DNA of 64,000 nucleotides from Burkholderiaceae bacterium (GTDB lineage: Bacteria; Pseudomonadota; Gammaproteobacteria; Burkholderiales; Burkholderiaceae_C): assembly GCA_024235995.1 (NCBI GenBank), contig JACKLI010000001.1:2666001-2730000 (forward strand). Reading direction: 5' to 3'. Both the position numbers and the translations under genes were made by a program. A model generated the notes under the pieces. That model was not told the DNA's origin, did no database searches, and worked only from the letters and a program-made list of their open reading frames with translations. The first letter of the stretch is position 1, and each line of letters starts with the position of its first letter. Of the stretch, positions 54,435-64,000 are shown in pieces.

Positions 54435-56114
54435 ATGCCCCTGCCGCCCCCTCCCGCCAAGCGTGGCACCCGTCTGTCGTCCGACGTCATCGACCTGTCC
54501 GCCCGCCGCGCCCCCGCCGGCAGCAGCACCGCGCCGGTCCCGGCGCCCAAGCCCAGCCTCCAGAAACCGGCCCTGACCAGCCCCGCCGTCGCGCTCGCGC
54601 CCAGCCCGGCCGTGGCGCGCGCACCGCTGGCGCCAGCCCCCGCCCCTGCCGCCCCCACGGCAACACCACGCGCACGCGCGCCCAAGGCCGGCGCGCGCCC
54701 GTCGAAGGCCCGCCCCGGCAACGGCACGCCGCGCCTGTTCGTGCTGGACACCAACGTCCTGCTGCACGACCCGACGGCGCTGTTTCGCTTCGAGGAGCAC
54801 GACATCTTCCTGCCCATGATCGTGCTGGAAGAGCTCGATGCCCACAAGAAGGGCATGACCGAGGTGGCGCGCAACGGCCGCCAGACCAGCCGCCTGCTGG
54901 ACGCGCTGGCGGGCGTCAAGGGTGCCGACATCGCACAGGGCCTGCGGCTGAGCGCCACCGGCCACGCCGAGGCCATGGGCAAGCTGCACCTGCAGACCAC
55001 CCCGCTCGAATCCAAGCTGCTGGCCGCCCTGCCCCAGGGCAAGGCCGACAACCAGATCCTGGGCGTGGTGGCTGCGCTCAAGCAGCAGCAGGCCGGCGTG
55101 GACGTGGTGCTGGTGTCCAAGGACATCAACATGCGCGTCAAGGCGCGCGCCCTGGGCCTGATCGCCGAGGACTACCAGAACGACAAGACGCTGGACGACG
55201 GCGACCTGCTGTACTCGGGCACCCTGCAGCTGCCGCCCGATTTCTGGACGCGCCAGAGCAAGACCATCGAGAGCTGGCAAAGCGGCAGCGCCACCTACTA
55301 CCGCATCGGCGGGCCCATCGTGGCCAGCCTGCAGATCAACCAGTTCGCCTTTTTCGAGGCGCCCGGCGAGCCCAGCCTGTACGCCCGCGTGACCGAGATC
55401 CAGGGCAAGACCGCGGTGCTGCGCACGCTCAAGGACTACACCCACCTGAAAAACGGCGTCTGGGGCGTGACGGCGCGCAACCGCGAGCAGAACTTCGCCT
55501 TCAACCTGCTGATGGACCCGGAGATCGACTTCGTCACCCTGGCCGGCACGGCCGGCACCGGCAAGACGCTGCTGGCGCTGGCCTCGGGCCTGACGCAGGT
55601 GCTGGACGACCGGCGCTACACCGAGATCATCATGACCCGCGCCACCGTGAGCGTGGGCGAGGACATCGGCTTTCTGCCCGGCACCGAGGAAGAAAAGATG
55701 GGCCCCTGGATGGGCGCGCTGGACGACAACCTGGAGTTCCTGGCCAAGGGCGACGGCGGCAACGCCGGCGAATGGGGGCGCGCGGCCACCAACGAGCTGA
55801 TCCGCAGCCGCATCAAGATCAAGAGCATGAACTTCATGCGCGGGCGCACCTTCATGAACAAGTGGATCATCATCGACGAGGCGCAGAACCTCACGCCCAA
55901 GCAGATGAAGACCCTCATCACCCGCGCCGGCCCCGGCACCAAGATCATCTGCATGGGCAACCTGGCGCAGATCGACACGCCCTATCTCACCGAGGGCTCC
56001 TCGGGCATGACCTTCGCCGTCGACCGCTTCAAGGGCTGGTCGCACGGCGGCCACGTGACGCTGGCGCGCGGCGAGCGCTCAAGGCTGGCCGATTTCGCCA
56101 GCGAAGTGCTGTGA
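54435..56114 (+). CDS. PhoH family ATPase with N-terminal PIN domain (YlaK-like)
   Basis: A 559-residue cytoplasmic protein. A Pro/Ala-rich N-terminal stretch (about 1-90) leads to a PIN nuclease-like domain (LFVLDTNVLLHDPTALFRFE, about 97-240) and a C-terminal PhoH ATPase with Walker A AGTAGTGKTLLALASGL and Walker B WIIIDEAQNLTPKQM. PIN-PhoH proteins act as RNA-unwinding ribonucleases in other bacteria. The ATG at 54435 is the most likely start; an upstream in-frame ATG would run through the bcp terminator. Confidence 0.9.
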   Translation: MPLPPPPAKRGTRLSSDVIDLSARRAPAGSSTAPVPAPKPSLQKPALTSPAVALAPSPAVARAPLAPAPAPAAPTATPRARAPKAGARPSKARPGNGTPRLFVLDTNVLLHDPTALFRFEEHDIFLPMIVLEELDAHKKGMTEVARNGRQTSRLLDALAGVKGADIAQGLRLSATGHAEAMGKLHLQTTPLESKLLAALPQGKADNQILGVVAALKQQQAGVDVVLVSKDINMRVKARALGLIAEDYQNDKTLDDGDLLYSGTLQLPPDFWTRQSKTIESWQSGSATYYRIGGPIVASLQINQFAFFEAPGEPSLYARVTEIQGKTAVLRTLKDYTHLKNGVWGVTARNREQNFAFNLLMDPEIDFVTLAGTAGTGKTLLALASGLTQVLDDRRYTEIIMTRATVSVGEDIGFLPGTEEEKMGPWMGALDDNLEFLAKGDGGNAGEWGRAATNELIRSRIKIKSMNFMRGRTFMNKWIIIDEAQNLTPKQMKTLITRAGPGTKIICMGNLAQIDTPYLTEGSSGMTFAVDRFKGWSHGGHVTLARGERSRLADFASEVL

Positions 56115-56119
56115 TGCCT

Positions 56120-56147
56120 CGGGCATGGCGCTGCCGCGCCATGCCCG
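56120..56147. terminator. Bidirectional hairpin between phoH-like gene and livF
   Basis: CGGGCATGGCG (56120-56130), loop CTGCCG, CGCCATGCCCG (56137-56147): a perfect 11-bp stem between convergent genes. No T-run follows, so it may need help or mainly protect RNA ends. Confidence 0.6.
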
Positions 56148-56156
56148 CTCGAGCCG

Positions 56157-56854
<698 letters not shown>

Positions 56855-56855
<1 letters not shown>

Positions 56856-58708
56856 CACACTTCCTCCATCACGCCGCCGAGATAGGCTTCCTGGACCTGA
56901 GCATTGCTCTTGATCTCGTCCGGCGTGCCTTCGACCAGCAGGCGTCCTTCCTGCAGCACCGTCACCTTGCTCACCAACTCGAACAGCGAGTCCATGTCGT
57001 GGTCGATGATGACCAGCGTGCGGCCTTGCGCGATGGACTTGAGCAAGGCCACCGTCTCGACGCGTTCCTCCGCGCTCATGCCGGCCAGCGGCTCGTCGAG
57101 CAGCAGCAGGCTTGGGGTGGTGGCCAGCGCCAGGCCGATTTCCAACCGGCGCTTCTCGCCGTAGGCCAGTTCGGAGACTTGCGTGTCCAGGCGCTCGGTC
57201 AGGTGCACCAGCGCCGCCGTGCCGCCCACGTGCGCATCCAGCTTGCCCACCTTGTGCAGGTTCTTGAACAGGTCGAGCTTGAACTTGCCACGCAGCTCGC
57301 CGAGCGCGGCGATTTCGAGGTTCTGGCGCACCGTGAGCTTCTCGAACAGCTGGTTGATCTGGTAGCTCTTGGTCAGGCCCTGCTGGCAGGCGTCGATCAC
57401 GCCCATGCCGGTGATGTCGCGGCCATCGAACACGATCTTGCCGCTGGTGGGCTGCACCTCGCAGGTGAGCATCTTGAAGAAGGTGCTCTTGCCGGCGCCG
57501 TTCGGGCCGATGATGCCGCGAATCTCGCCGTGATCGACGCTGAAGTCGATGTCGCTGTTGGCCAGCAGGCCGCCGTAGCGCTTGGTCAGACCGGTCACTT
57601 GCAGGATTGGGCCCTCGTGCGTCTGCGTGCCCTTGCGCGCCACCTGCATCTCGGCCGTCTCGGCACCGCTTGCCTGGGTGGGCCGGGGAGCAGCGGCCAC
57701 CTTTGCCGGCCTGGGCCGCGCCAGGTTCCACAGGTCGATGATGCCCCCCGCCAGGCCGCGGCGCAGGAACACCACCAGCAGCACGAACACCACGCCCAGG
57801 ATCAGCTTCCAGGTGGCGCCCAGCTTCAGGGTGACCTGGAAGAAGTCGCTCAGGTAGAGCCACACGGCGGCGCCCAGCAGCGGGCCGAACAGCGTGCCGG
57901 CGCCGCCAATGGCCGTCTGCATGACGATCTCGCCCGAGGTGGCGAACATGAAGGCGTCGGGCGGCATGAAGCCCTGCATCATGCCGAGCAGCCCGCCGGC
58001 AAAGCCGGCGTACATGGCAGCGACGACAAACACCGCCAGCTTGTATTTCCGGATGTCGTGCCCCAGCGCCTCCGCCCGCAGCGGGTTCTCGCGGATCGCG
58101 CGCAGCACCAGGCCGAAGGGCGAACGTACGATGCGCAACGCCAGCGCCAGCGCGACGAAATACCAGAACGCGAAGAACGCGTACATCGACAGGTTGCTGT
58201 CGAACTTGAGCAAGGTGAAGCCCAGGTTGACGCTGGGCGAGGGCACGCCCGCCAGGCCGTTCTCGCCGCCGGTGAAATCGGACAGCGGGTTGAACTCCAG
58301 GTAGAAGAACACCTCGGCGATGGCCACGGTGATCATGGCAAAGTAAATGCCGGTGCGCCGCAGCGCCACCATGCCCACCAGGTAGCCGAGCACGCCGGCG
58401 GCGACGGTGCCGATCAGCAGCGCCAGCAGGGTGTTCTGCAGCGGCGACTGCGTCAGCAGGTAGGCGGCGAACATGCCGCCCGAGCCGAAGAAGGCCGACT
58501 GGCCGAACGACAGCAACCCGGTGTAGCCGAACAACAGGTCGAAGCCGATGCCGACCATGCCCCAGATCAGGATCCGGTTGATCGTCGTCGGTGTGAAACC
58601 CAGGTGCGGCAGGATGAACGGCGCCGCGATCAGGGCCAGGAGCGTCAGCGCCTCTGCACGGTATGGAAATGGTCTGCGCATCGAAAAATCCACCCTGTCC
58701 TTATTCAC
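56855..58708 (-). CDS. LivM-LivG fusion: branched-chain amino acid ABC permease and ATPase in one chain
   Basis: A 617-residue protein. Residues about 1-320 are a LivM permease with 8-10 helices (FDLLFGYTGLLSFGQSAFFG and GGAGTLFGPLLGAAVWLYLS); after a Pro/Ala-rich linker (about 330-365), residues about 370-617 are a complete LivG ATPase: Walker A IIGPNGAGKSTFFKML, signature SELAYGEKRRLEIGLAL, Walker B LLLLDEPLAGMSAEE, His-loop IDHDMD. There is no stop or frameshift between the halves, so the fusion appears genuine. It overlaps the stop of livH by 8 bases; an ATG nine codons later is a possible alternative start. Confidence 0.93.
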
Positions 58709-59576
58709 GGCCGACCGCGCCCAGCAGACCGCGGGGACGGAACATCAGCACCAGCGTCATCACCACGAACAGCACGACGTAGGAATACGCCGGGTTCACC
58801 ATCGAGGTCAGACTGATCAGCTCGCCGGCGATCAAGCCCCCCAGCACCGCGCCGGGGAACGAGCCGACGCCTCCGATCACCACCACGACGAAGGTCTGCA
58901 CCAGGATCGATTCGCCCACGTCCGGCGCCAGCGACACCACCGGTGCATTCACGATGCCGGCAAAGCCCGCGGCCATGGCGCCGATGCCGAACACCAGCAT
59001 GAACACGCGATAGACGTTGATGCCCAGCGAATCGACCATCACGGCGTCCTCGATGCCGGCGCGCACGATCATGCCGATGCGCGTGCGATAGAGCACGAAA
59101 TAAAGCGCCAGCAAGGCCACGGTGACGATGGCCAGCAGGCCGATGCGGTAGGTCGGGTAGACCATGAAGCCCAGGTTCGTGATGCCCATCAACGGCCCCG
59201 GTGGCGGCACCGCCTTGGACATGCTGCCGAAGGCAAAGCGCACCAGCTCCACCATCACGATGCTCAGGCCGAACGTCACCAGCAACTGGTCTTCCGGAGG
59301 GCGGGAATAAAAGTGACGGATGATGACGCGTTCGATCACGATGCCGACCACCATCACGAACAGCGCGCCGCAGATCACGGCAACGACGAAGGAGTTGGTG
59401 TAGGTGAACGCCATCCAGCCGGCATATCCGCCCAGCATGAACATCGCGCCATGCGCCAGGTTGAGCACGCCCAGCGTGCCGTAGATGATCGTCAGGCCGG
59501 AGGAGATCAGCGCCAGCAGGGCGCCGAGCACCAGCCCGTTGAACAGTTGTGAAATGAAGTTGGCCCAGTTAAGCAC
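58701..59576 (-). CDS. livH: Branched-chain amino acid ABC transporter permease LivH
   Basis: Inner-membrane permease of 291 residues with about 8 helices. LLALISSGLTIIYGTLGVLN near the start and VVVVIGGVGSFPGAVLGGLI near the end are hallmark LivH segments. It follows livK after a 173-base gap holding a strong hairpin, and pairs with the LivM half of the next gene. Confidence 0.95.
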   Translation of the reverse strand: MLNWANFISQLFNGLVLGALLALISSGLTIIYGTLGVLNLAHGAMFMLGGYAGWMAFTYTNSFVVAVICGALFVMVVGIVIERVIIRHFYSRPPEDQLLVTFGLSIVMVELVRFAFGSMSKAVPPPGPLMGITNLGFMVYPTYRIGLLAIVTVALLALYFVLYRTRIGMIVRAGIEDAVMVDSLGINVYRVFMLVFGIGAMAAGFAGIVNAPVVSLAPDVGESILVQTFVVVVIGGVGSFPGAVLGGLIAGELISLTSMVNPAYSYVVLFVVMTLVLMFRPRGLLGAVGRE

Positions 59577-59706
59577 GCGCGACCGCCCTGATGCTGGTTG
59601 GTGGAATGTTTATCATGTCGGCTCCGAATGTGACGCGGCGATCGGTCCGACAGCAACCGATCGCGCGCAACTCCGGCGCCCGACATGACGGTCAGACATG
59701 GCCAGG

Positions 59707-59736
59707 CCCATCGCCCGCGCCGGTGCGGGCGATGGG
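59707..59736 (-). terminator. Strong hairpin between livK and livH
   Basis: CCCATCGCCCGC (59707-59718), loop GCCGGT, GCGGGCGATGGG (59725-59736) is a perfect 12-bp stem without T-run, just after livK. Such stems usually protect the upstream binding-protein message from 3' decay, so livK is made in excess over the membrane parts. Confidence 0.6.
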
Positions 59737-59749
59737 ATCCGGCTGGAAG

Positions 59750-61114
59750 TCAGGTGTAGCTGCCGAGCTTGCAGCCGAAGGCCGTGGGCGACTGGATCAC
59801 GTCCTCGCCCTTCTGCATGTCGACCACCGTCCAGAAGTCCTCGGGGTTCTTCATGTCCTTCTTGGCCTTGCCGCGGACGACGAACACCGGACGCACGCAC
59901 TGGTGATCCTGGGGCCGGTAATAGACGTCGCCAAACAGCGACGGGATCTTCTCGCCCTTCTCCCACTGCTTGATCACGTCGGGCGGGTAGAAGCTGCCCG
60001 CTTCGGTCACCATCCGCGCCCAGTGGGCGAAACTGACGTAGGCGTTTTCAGCCCCCCACTCCGGACGGTAGCCGTACTTCTTGTAGAAGGCATCGACGAA
60101 CTCCTTGACCATGGGGTACTTGTCTTCCAGCTCCCACCAGAATTCGGTGGCGGCAAACACGCCCTCGCTGATGTCCACCCCTGCCTCCTTCGCGAAGAAC
60201 GGGATCTGGTAGGGCAGCACCAGGGTCATCTTGGGCAGCAGGCCGAACTGCTTGGCCTGCTGGCTCGACAGGATGGCGTCGCGGCCCCAGTTGACGTTCA
60301 TCAGGAACTCGGCGCCCGAGTTGGCGATGTTGGTCAGGTACTGGCTGAAGTCCTGCGTGCCCAGCGGCGAGACCTGGTTGGTCACCGTGGTCCAGCCGCC
60401 CTTTTCCTTCAGAAAACGCTCGGTTGACTCGGTGGTGGTGTGGCCGTAGGTGTAGTCGGGCGTCATGAACGCCATCTTGCGGTTCTTGCCGAAGGTCTTC
60501 AGCAGGATCGGGCCGATGGAATTGGCCGCCATCTCGCCGAAGTAGCCCTGGCGGAAGCCGTAGCGCACGCAGTCCTTGCCGGTGGTGTCGTTCGAGCCCG
60601 AGATGCCGGGCATGTAGAGGAGTTTTTCGCGGTCGCAGAACTTGTTCAGCGCCACGGCCACGGCCGACGAGGTCGAGCCGGTGGCCAGGATGATCTTGTT
60701 CTGGTTGATGAAGGTCTGAATCGATTGCACCGCCTGGTTGGGCTTGGCCGCCGAGTCGGCCGAGACCAGCGCCACCTTCTTGCCGAGCACGCCCTTGTTG
60801 ATCTTGGGCGCGATTTTCTTCATCAGCGGGTGATCCGTGTTCATGTGCTCCACGGCCAGTTCCCAACCCTTGAGCTCGTCGGCACCCTGCACCGCATAGG
60901 TGCCGGTCAGCGGCACCGCCGCACCCACGTACACCGTGTCGCCCTGCGAGCCGGCAGGCCAGGTGCCCATGGCCGGCTTGTCGGCGGCAAACGCCCACTG
61001 CACCCCGCCCACGCTGGCCAGCACGGTGGCGCCCGCCACCTGCGCGCCCCGCTGCAGCGCGCCCCGGCGCGACAGGGCAAACACACCCTCTTGTTCAAAT
61101 TCAGGCTTGGACAT
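59750..61114 (-). CDS. livK: ABC transporter substrate-binding protein (LivK-like, HAAT family)
   Basis: Periplasmic binding protein of 454 residues (type 1 fold). The leader contains SRRGALQRGAQVAGATVLAS, a twin-arginine-like motif, and ends at VQWAFA before ADKP. DTVYVGAAVPLTGTYAVQGA is the usual first strand, and ILATGSTSSAVAVALNKF lines the ligand site. It is longer than E. coli LivK and near the amide/urea/branched-chain group, so the ligand is not certain. The ATG at 61114 is chosen since the frame before it is not protein-like. It leads the livK-H-MG-F operon. Confidence 0.88.
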   Translation of the reverse strand: MSKPEFEQEGVFALSRRGALQRGAQVAGATVLASVGGVQWAFAADKPAMGTWPAGSQGDTVYVGAAVPLTGTYAVQGADELKGWELAVEHMNTDHPLMKKIAPKINKGVLGKKVALVSADSAAKPNQAVQSIQTFINQNKIILATGSTSSAVAVALNKFCDREKLLYMPGISGSNDTTGKDCVRYGFRQGYFGEMAANSIGPILLKTFGKNRKMAFMTPDYTYGHTTTESTERFLKEKGGWTTVTNQVSPLGTQDFSQYLTNIANSGAEFLMNVNWGRDAILSSQQAKQFGLLPKMTLVLPYQIPFFAKEAGVDISEGVFAATEFWWELEDKYPMVKEFVDAFYKKYGYRPEWGAENAYVSFAHWARMVTEAGSFYPPDVIKQWEKGEKIPSLFGDVYYRPQDHQCVRPVFVVRGKAKKDMKNPEDFWTVVDMQKGEDVIQSPTAFGCKLGSYT

Positions 61115-61423
61115 ATCGACAGTCTCCTTTCGTGACTTCTTGAACCGGTTGCGGAGCAGCGCCCAACGCCGCCCCGAACGCCTGGCACGCCCAACAAGGC
61201 CGCCAAGCCAACCGAAACCGCACCATTGCAGCAACCCTTTGAGAGCGGATCGAATACCCGCCGACCAGGTCAAGTCATGATGTATTGCTGAATGTATGCC
61301 CGTGCAAGTCAACGGCAAAAGCTCGAAAACCCTGAACAAAATCAGCTGTTTGCCCAACGATTTGTCAGGCGCTTGTAAGACAAGGCGCGGCAGGAGCGAT
61401 CGGGGCCGGCGCCAAGGCCGATC
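61115..61423. other. 309-base non-coding region upstream of livK
   Basis: No gene is supported. The part nearest livK is GC-rich; about 61275-61385 is more AT-rich. On the minus strand there is a TTGACT around 61306-61311 but no convincing -10 at the right distance. It must contain the livK promoter unless transcription comes from the SDR gene upstream. I see no repeat or RNA element in it. Confidence 0.4.
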
Positions 61424-62182
61424 TCACTTGGGCGCCATCCGGATCGCGCCATCCAGACGAATCACCTCGCCGTTGAGCATGTCGTTTTCGAGGATGTGGC
61501 GCACCAGTTTGGCGTAGTCCTGGGGCGTGCCCAGGCGGCTGGGGAAGGGCACGCCGGCAGCCAGCGCATCCTGCACTTCCTTGGGCATGCCGAACAGCAT
61601 GGGCGTGCCGAAGATGCCGGGCGCGATGGTCATGTTGCGGATGCCGCTGCGCGCCAAGTCGCGCGCGATCGGCAAGGTCATGCCCACCACCCCGCCCTTG
61701 CTGGCCGCGTAGGCCGCCTGACCGATCTGGCCGTCGTAGGCAGCCACGCTGGCGGTCGAGATCAGCACGCCGCGCTCGCCCGTGGCCTCGGGCTCGTTCT
61801 TGCACATGGCGTCGGCCGCCAGCCGGATCATGTTGAAGCTGCCCACCAGGTTGACCATGATGGTGCGGGTGTAGACGTCGAGCCGGTGCGGCCCGTTCTT
61901 GCCCACGGTCTTCTCGGCCGGGGCGATGCCGGCGCAGTTGACCAGGCCCGCCAGCTTGCCCAGCGACGTGGCCTTGGCCACCACGGCCTGGCCATCGGCC
62001 TCGCTGCCGACGTCGCACTTGACGAAGGCGCCGCCGATCTCGCGCGCCACCGCCTCGCCCTTGTCGGCCTGCATGTCGGCGATGACCACCTTGCCGCCCT
62101 CGCCCGCCAGCATGCGCGCCGTACCCTCGCCCAGGCCCGATGCGCCGCCCGTGACGATGAAAACGTTGCCCTTGATCTGCAT
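61424..62182 (-). CDS. SDR family 3-hydroxyacyl-CoA dehydrogenase (HSD10-like)
   Basis: A 252-residue classical short-chain dehydrogenase. The cofactor motif is FIVTGGASGLGEGTARML, with Asp in VIADMQ pointing to NAD; NCAGIAPAEKT and the active site S-Y-K (STASVAAYDGQIGQAAYAAS then KGG, with Y-A-A-S-K) are complete. The insertion GVPFPSRLGTPQDYAKLVRH is typical of type II 3-hydroxyacyl-CoA dehydrogenases, which act on 2-methyl-3-hydroxybutyryl-CoA from isoleucine. Its position upstream of the branched-chain amino acid importer agrees with that. Confidence 0.86.
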   Translation of the reverse strand: MQIKGNVFIVTGGASGLGEGTARMLAGEGGKVVIADMQADKGEAVAREIGGAFVKCDVGSEADGQAVVAKATSLGKLAGLVNCAGIAPAEKTVGKNGPHRLDVYTRTIMVNLVGSFNMIRLAADAMCKNEPEATGERGVLISTASVAAYDGQIGQAAYAASKGGVVGMTLPIARDLARSGIRNMTIAPGIFGTPMLFGMPKEVQDALAAGVPFPSRLGTPQDYAKLVRHILENDMLNGEVIRLDGAIRMAPK

Positions 62183-62303
62183 GGAATGCTCCTGTCTGTT
62201 GATGCCACGAAACCTTCATTATTGGCCGGTCTGCAGCGAGCGGAGCCAGGCGCGCCTGCAGCGCCGCCAGCCCGGCACCGGCACGAACGTTCGATTGAGG
62301 GTT

Positions 62304-62314
62304 TACCTTAGGTA
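62304..62314. promoter_or_regulatory. Palindrome TACCT-T-AGGTA upstream of the formate dehydrogenase gene
   Basis: An 11-base palindrome with perfect 5-bp arms lies 98 bases before the fdnG start, between it and the divergent SDR gene. Its half-sites resemble the TACC-type heptamers of NarL-like regulators, but the 1-base spacing is not theirs. A regulator site is possible. Confidence 0.3.
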
Positions 62315-62411
62315 GTGGAAATCCCACCCCGCACCTAGACTGTCACTCAATGCATCCAAAGGGGCGCATCTCGGGCTCTGGGCGGTGCATGGCAACGAGG
62401 AGAAAACGTCC

Positions 62412-64000
62412 ATGGACATGAACCGACGCCAGTTTTTCCGCGTGAGCGGGGCTGGCTTGGCGGCGTCCAGCCTGGTGGCCCTGGGTTTTTCACCCACCGC
62501 CGCGCTGGCTGAAACACGCGCCTTCAAGCTGACCCACGCCACCCTCTCGCGCAGCATCTGCCCCTACTGCTCCGTCAGCTGCGGCATGATGATCTACAAG
62601 CTGGGCGACGAGGCCAAGAACGTGCACGAGCGGGTGATCCACATCGAGGGCGACCCGGACAACCCCGTCAGCCGCGGCTCGCTGTGCCCCAAGGGCTCGG
62701 GCGTCATGGACATGATCAACTCGCCCGCCCGGGTCAAGTACCCCGCCGTGCGCGAACCCGGCAGCAAGGAGTGGAAACGCATCGGCTGGGACGAGGCGCT
62801 CACGCGCATCGCCAAGCGGATGAAGGACGACCGTGACGCCAACTTCCAGGCCAAGAACGCGGCCGGCACCCCGGTCAACCGCTGGACCACCACCGGTTTC
62901 CTGATGTGCAGTTCATCCTCCAACGAGTCCAGCTACCTCACGGTGAAGGTGGCGCGCGGCTTGGGGATGGTGGGGATCGATACACAAGCACGCGTCTGAC
63001 ACGCGCCGACGGTGTCCAGTCTGGGCCCGACTTTCGGTCGCGGAGCGATGACCAACTCGTGGACCGACATCCGCAACACGGATCTCGTTCTCGTCATGGG
63101 CGGCAATGCCGCCGAAGCCCACCCCGTTGGCTTCAAGTGGGTGGTGGAAGCGATGGAAAAGCGCAAGGCCAAGCTGATCTCGGTCGACCCGCGCTTCAAC
63201 CGCACCTCGGCCGTGGCCGACTTCTATGCGCCGATCCGCAACGGCACCGACATCGCCTTCCTGGGCGGCGTGATCAACTGGCTGCTGAGCCACGACAAGA
63301 TTCACCACGAATACGTCAAGTTCAACACCGACGCCACCTTCCTGACCAAGCCCGGCTACGGCATTGAAAACGGCCTGTTCAGCGGCTACGACGAGGCCAA
63401 GCGCAAGTACGACAAGTCCACCTGGGGCTACCAGCTGGACGAGAACGGGTACGTCAAGGTCGACGACAGCATGCAGGACCCCGCGTGCGTGCTGCAGCAG
63501 CTCAAGAAGCACTACAGCCGCTACACGCCCGAGATGGTCAGCAAGATCTGCGGCACGCCGCAGGACAAGTTCCTGAAGGTGTGCGAGATGCTGGGCGAGA
63601 TGTCCGCGCCCGACAAGACCAGCACCATCCTGTACGCGCTGGGCTGGACGCAGCACACCGTGGGCAGCCAGAACATCCGCACCATGGCCATGATCCAGCT
63701 GCTGCTGGGCAACATCGGCCGACCGGGCGGCGGGGTGAATGCGCTGCGCGGGCACTCCAACGTGCAGGGCGTGACCGACATGAACGCCTATGCCGAGGTG
63801 TTCTCGGGCTACCTCAGCGCACCCACCGACAACGACGACAGCTACGAGAAGTACCTCAAGCGCTGCACGCCCAAGCCCCTGCGGCCCAACCAGTTCAACT
63901 ACTGGAGCAACTTCCCGCGCTTCTTCAACAGCCTGATGAAGTCCTACTTCGGCAAGGCCGCCACGCCAGAGAACAACTTCTGCTACGACTGGGTACCCAA
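62412..64000 (+). CDS. fdnG: Formate dehydrogenase-N alpha subunit, selenocysteine-containing (cut by window edge)
   Basis: Molybdenum/tungsten bis-MGD enzyme that oxidises formate in the periplasm and feeds electrons to quinone. The start MDMNRRQFFRVSGAG is a twin-arginine signal cut near TAALA (residue 33). Cys50, Cys53, Cys57 (CPYCSVSCG) and a later CPKGS bind the [4Fe-4S] cluster. The frame meets TGA at 62997-62999, codon 196, exactly where E. coli FdnG has its selenocysteine (QARV-U-H). After it the frame continues uninterrupted to the window end: SSLGPTFGRGAMTNSWTDIR, VMGGNAAEAHPVGFKWVVEA, YALGWTQHTVGSQNIRTMAM. A SECIS hairpin follows the TGA. The 3' end lies outside. Confidence 0.95.
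63011..63028 (+). promoter_or_regulatory. SECIS element of fdnG (selenocysteine insertion)
   Basis: GG, bulged U, GUCC, loop AGUCU, GGGC, CC: a 6-bp stem with a single bulged U on the 5' side and GU in the apical loop. It starts 11 bases after the TGA, the same distance and form as the E. coli fdhF/fdnG SECIS that binds SelB. The coding function of the same bases is kept. Confidence 0.88.

Noticed and set aside
62304..62314. NarL/NarP binding site
   Set aside because: NarL needs two TACYYMT heptamers two bases apart; here the arms are 5 bases with one between.
62997..62999. Premature stop making fdnG a pseudogene
   Set aside because: It lies at the selenocysteine position of the family, a SECIS hairpin follows at the correct distance and the frame continues intact.

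Overview
The window is GC-rich (most lines I counted are 65-72% G+C), tightly packed chromosomal DNA of a beta-proteobacterium, most likely a member of the Comamonadaceae (Burkholderiales). I infer this from the pyrG-kdsA-eno-ftsB and alaA-hom-thrC gene orders, several Bug/TctC-type receptors, a class II KdsA, a DmpEFGH lower meta-cleavage operon and a family of short intergenic repeats built on GCGCTT/AAGCGC. I see no insertion sequence, phage, CRISPR array, rRNA or tRNA. LAYOUT: 1-10,460 is housekeeping: the 3' end of pyrG, kdsA, a DUF1330 gene, eno and ftsB on the plus strand, then minus-strand rpsP-rimM, a PiT phosphate transporter with its PhoU-like partner, folK, pcnB, a HAD phosphatase and hda. 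10,604-21,126 holds purM, an AI-2E-family permease, an IpdC-type 2-keto acid decarboxylase, two EamA exporters, aceA (isocitrate lyase) behind an AT-rich control region, a RraA-like protein, a SWIB protein with a histone-H1-like tail and an acetolactate-synthase-like TPP enzyme. 21,316-34,230 is a coherent accessory block: a TetR regulator; a complete tripartite tricarboxylate (TctCBA) importer; two xylose-isomerase-like TIM barrels; an enolase-superfamily enzyme; a Gfo/Idh/MocA oxidoreductase; a DUF993 protein; an epimerase-fold protein that lacks the catalytic lysine; a DHDPS-family lyase; and a convergent MFS transporter. It reads as a full uptake and breakdown route for an unidentified acidic sugar or related polyhydroxy acid, and is my best candidate for an undescribed system. 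34,361-40,400 has a coniferyl-aldehyde-type dehydrogenase, a DUF169 protein, clpB behind a heat-shock-like promoter, and a class A acid phosphatase lipoprotein. 40,447-45,508 has a wrecked Bug gene, dmpH-G-F-E and their divergent LysR regulator with a well-placed operator. 45,545-54,287 carries molybdopterin genes (moaE, moaD, moeA, mobB), a PheC-like periplasmic protein, thrC-hom-alaA, an Mth938-like protein and a Bcp peroxiredoxin. 54,435-62,182 has a PhoH-like ATPase and a branched-chain amino acid ABC transporter in which LivM and LivG are fused, preceded by an HSD10-like short-chain dehydrogenase. 62,412-64,000 is the start of a formate dehydrogenase-N alpha subunit whose in-frame TGA is a selenocysteine codon followed by a recognisable SECIS hairpin. 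HOW THEY WORK TOGETHER: the molybdopterin genes supply the type of cofactor needed by the formate dehydrogenase; the Liv importer and the HSD10-like dehydrogenase fit branched-chain amino acid use; DmpEFGH turns 4-oxalocrotonate into pyruvate and acetyl-CoA; aceA allows growth on acetyl-CoA. Overall this is a respiratory generalist that lives on organic acids, aromatics and amino acids.
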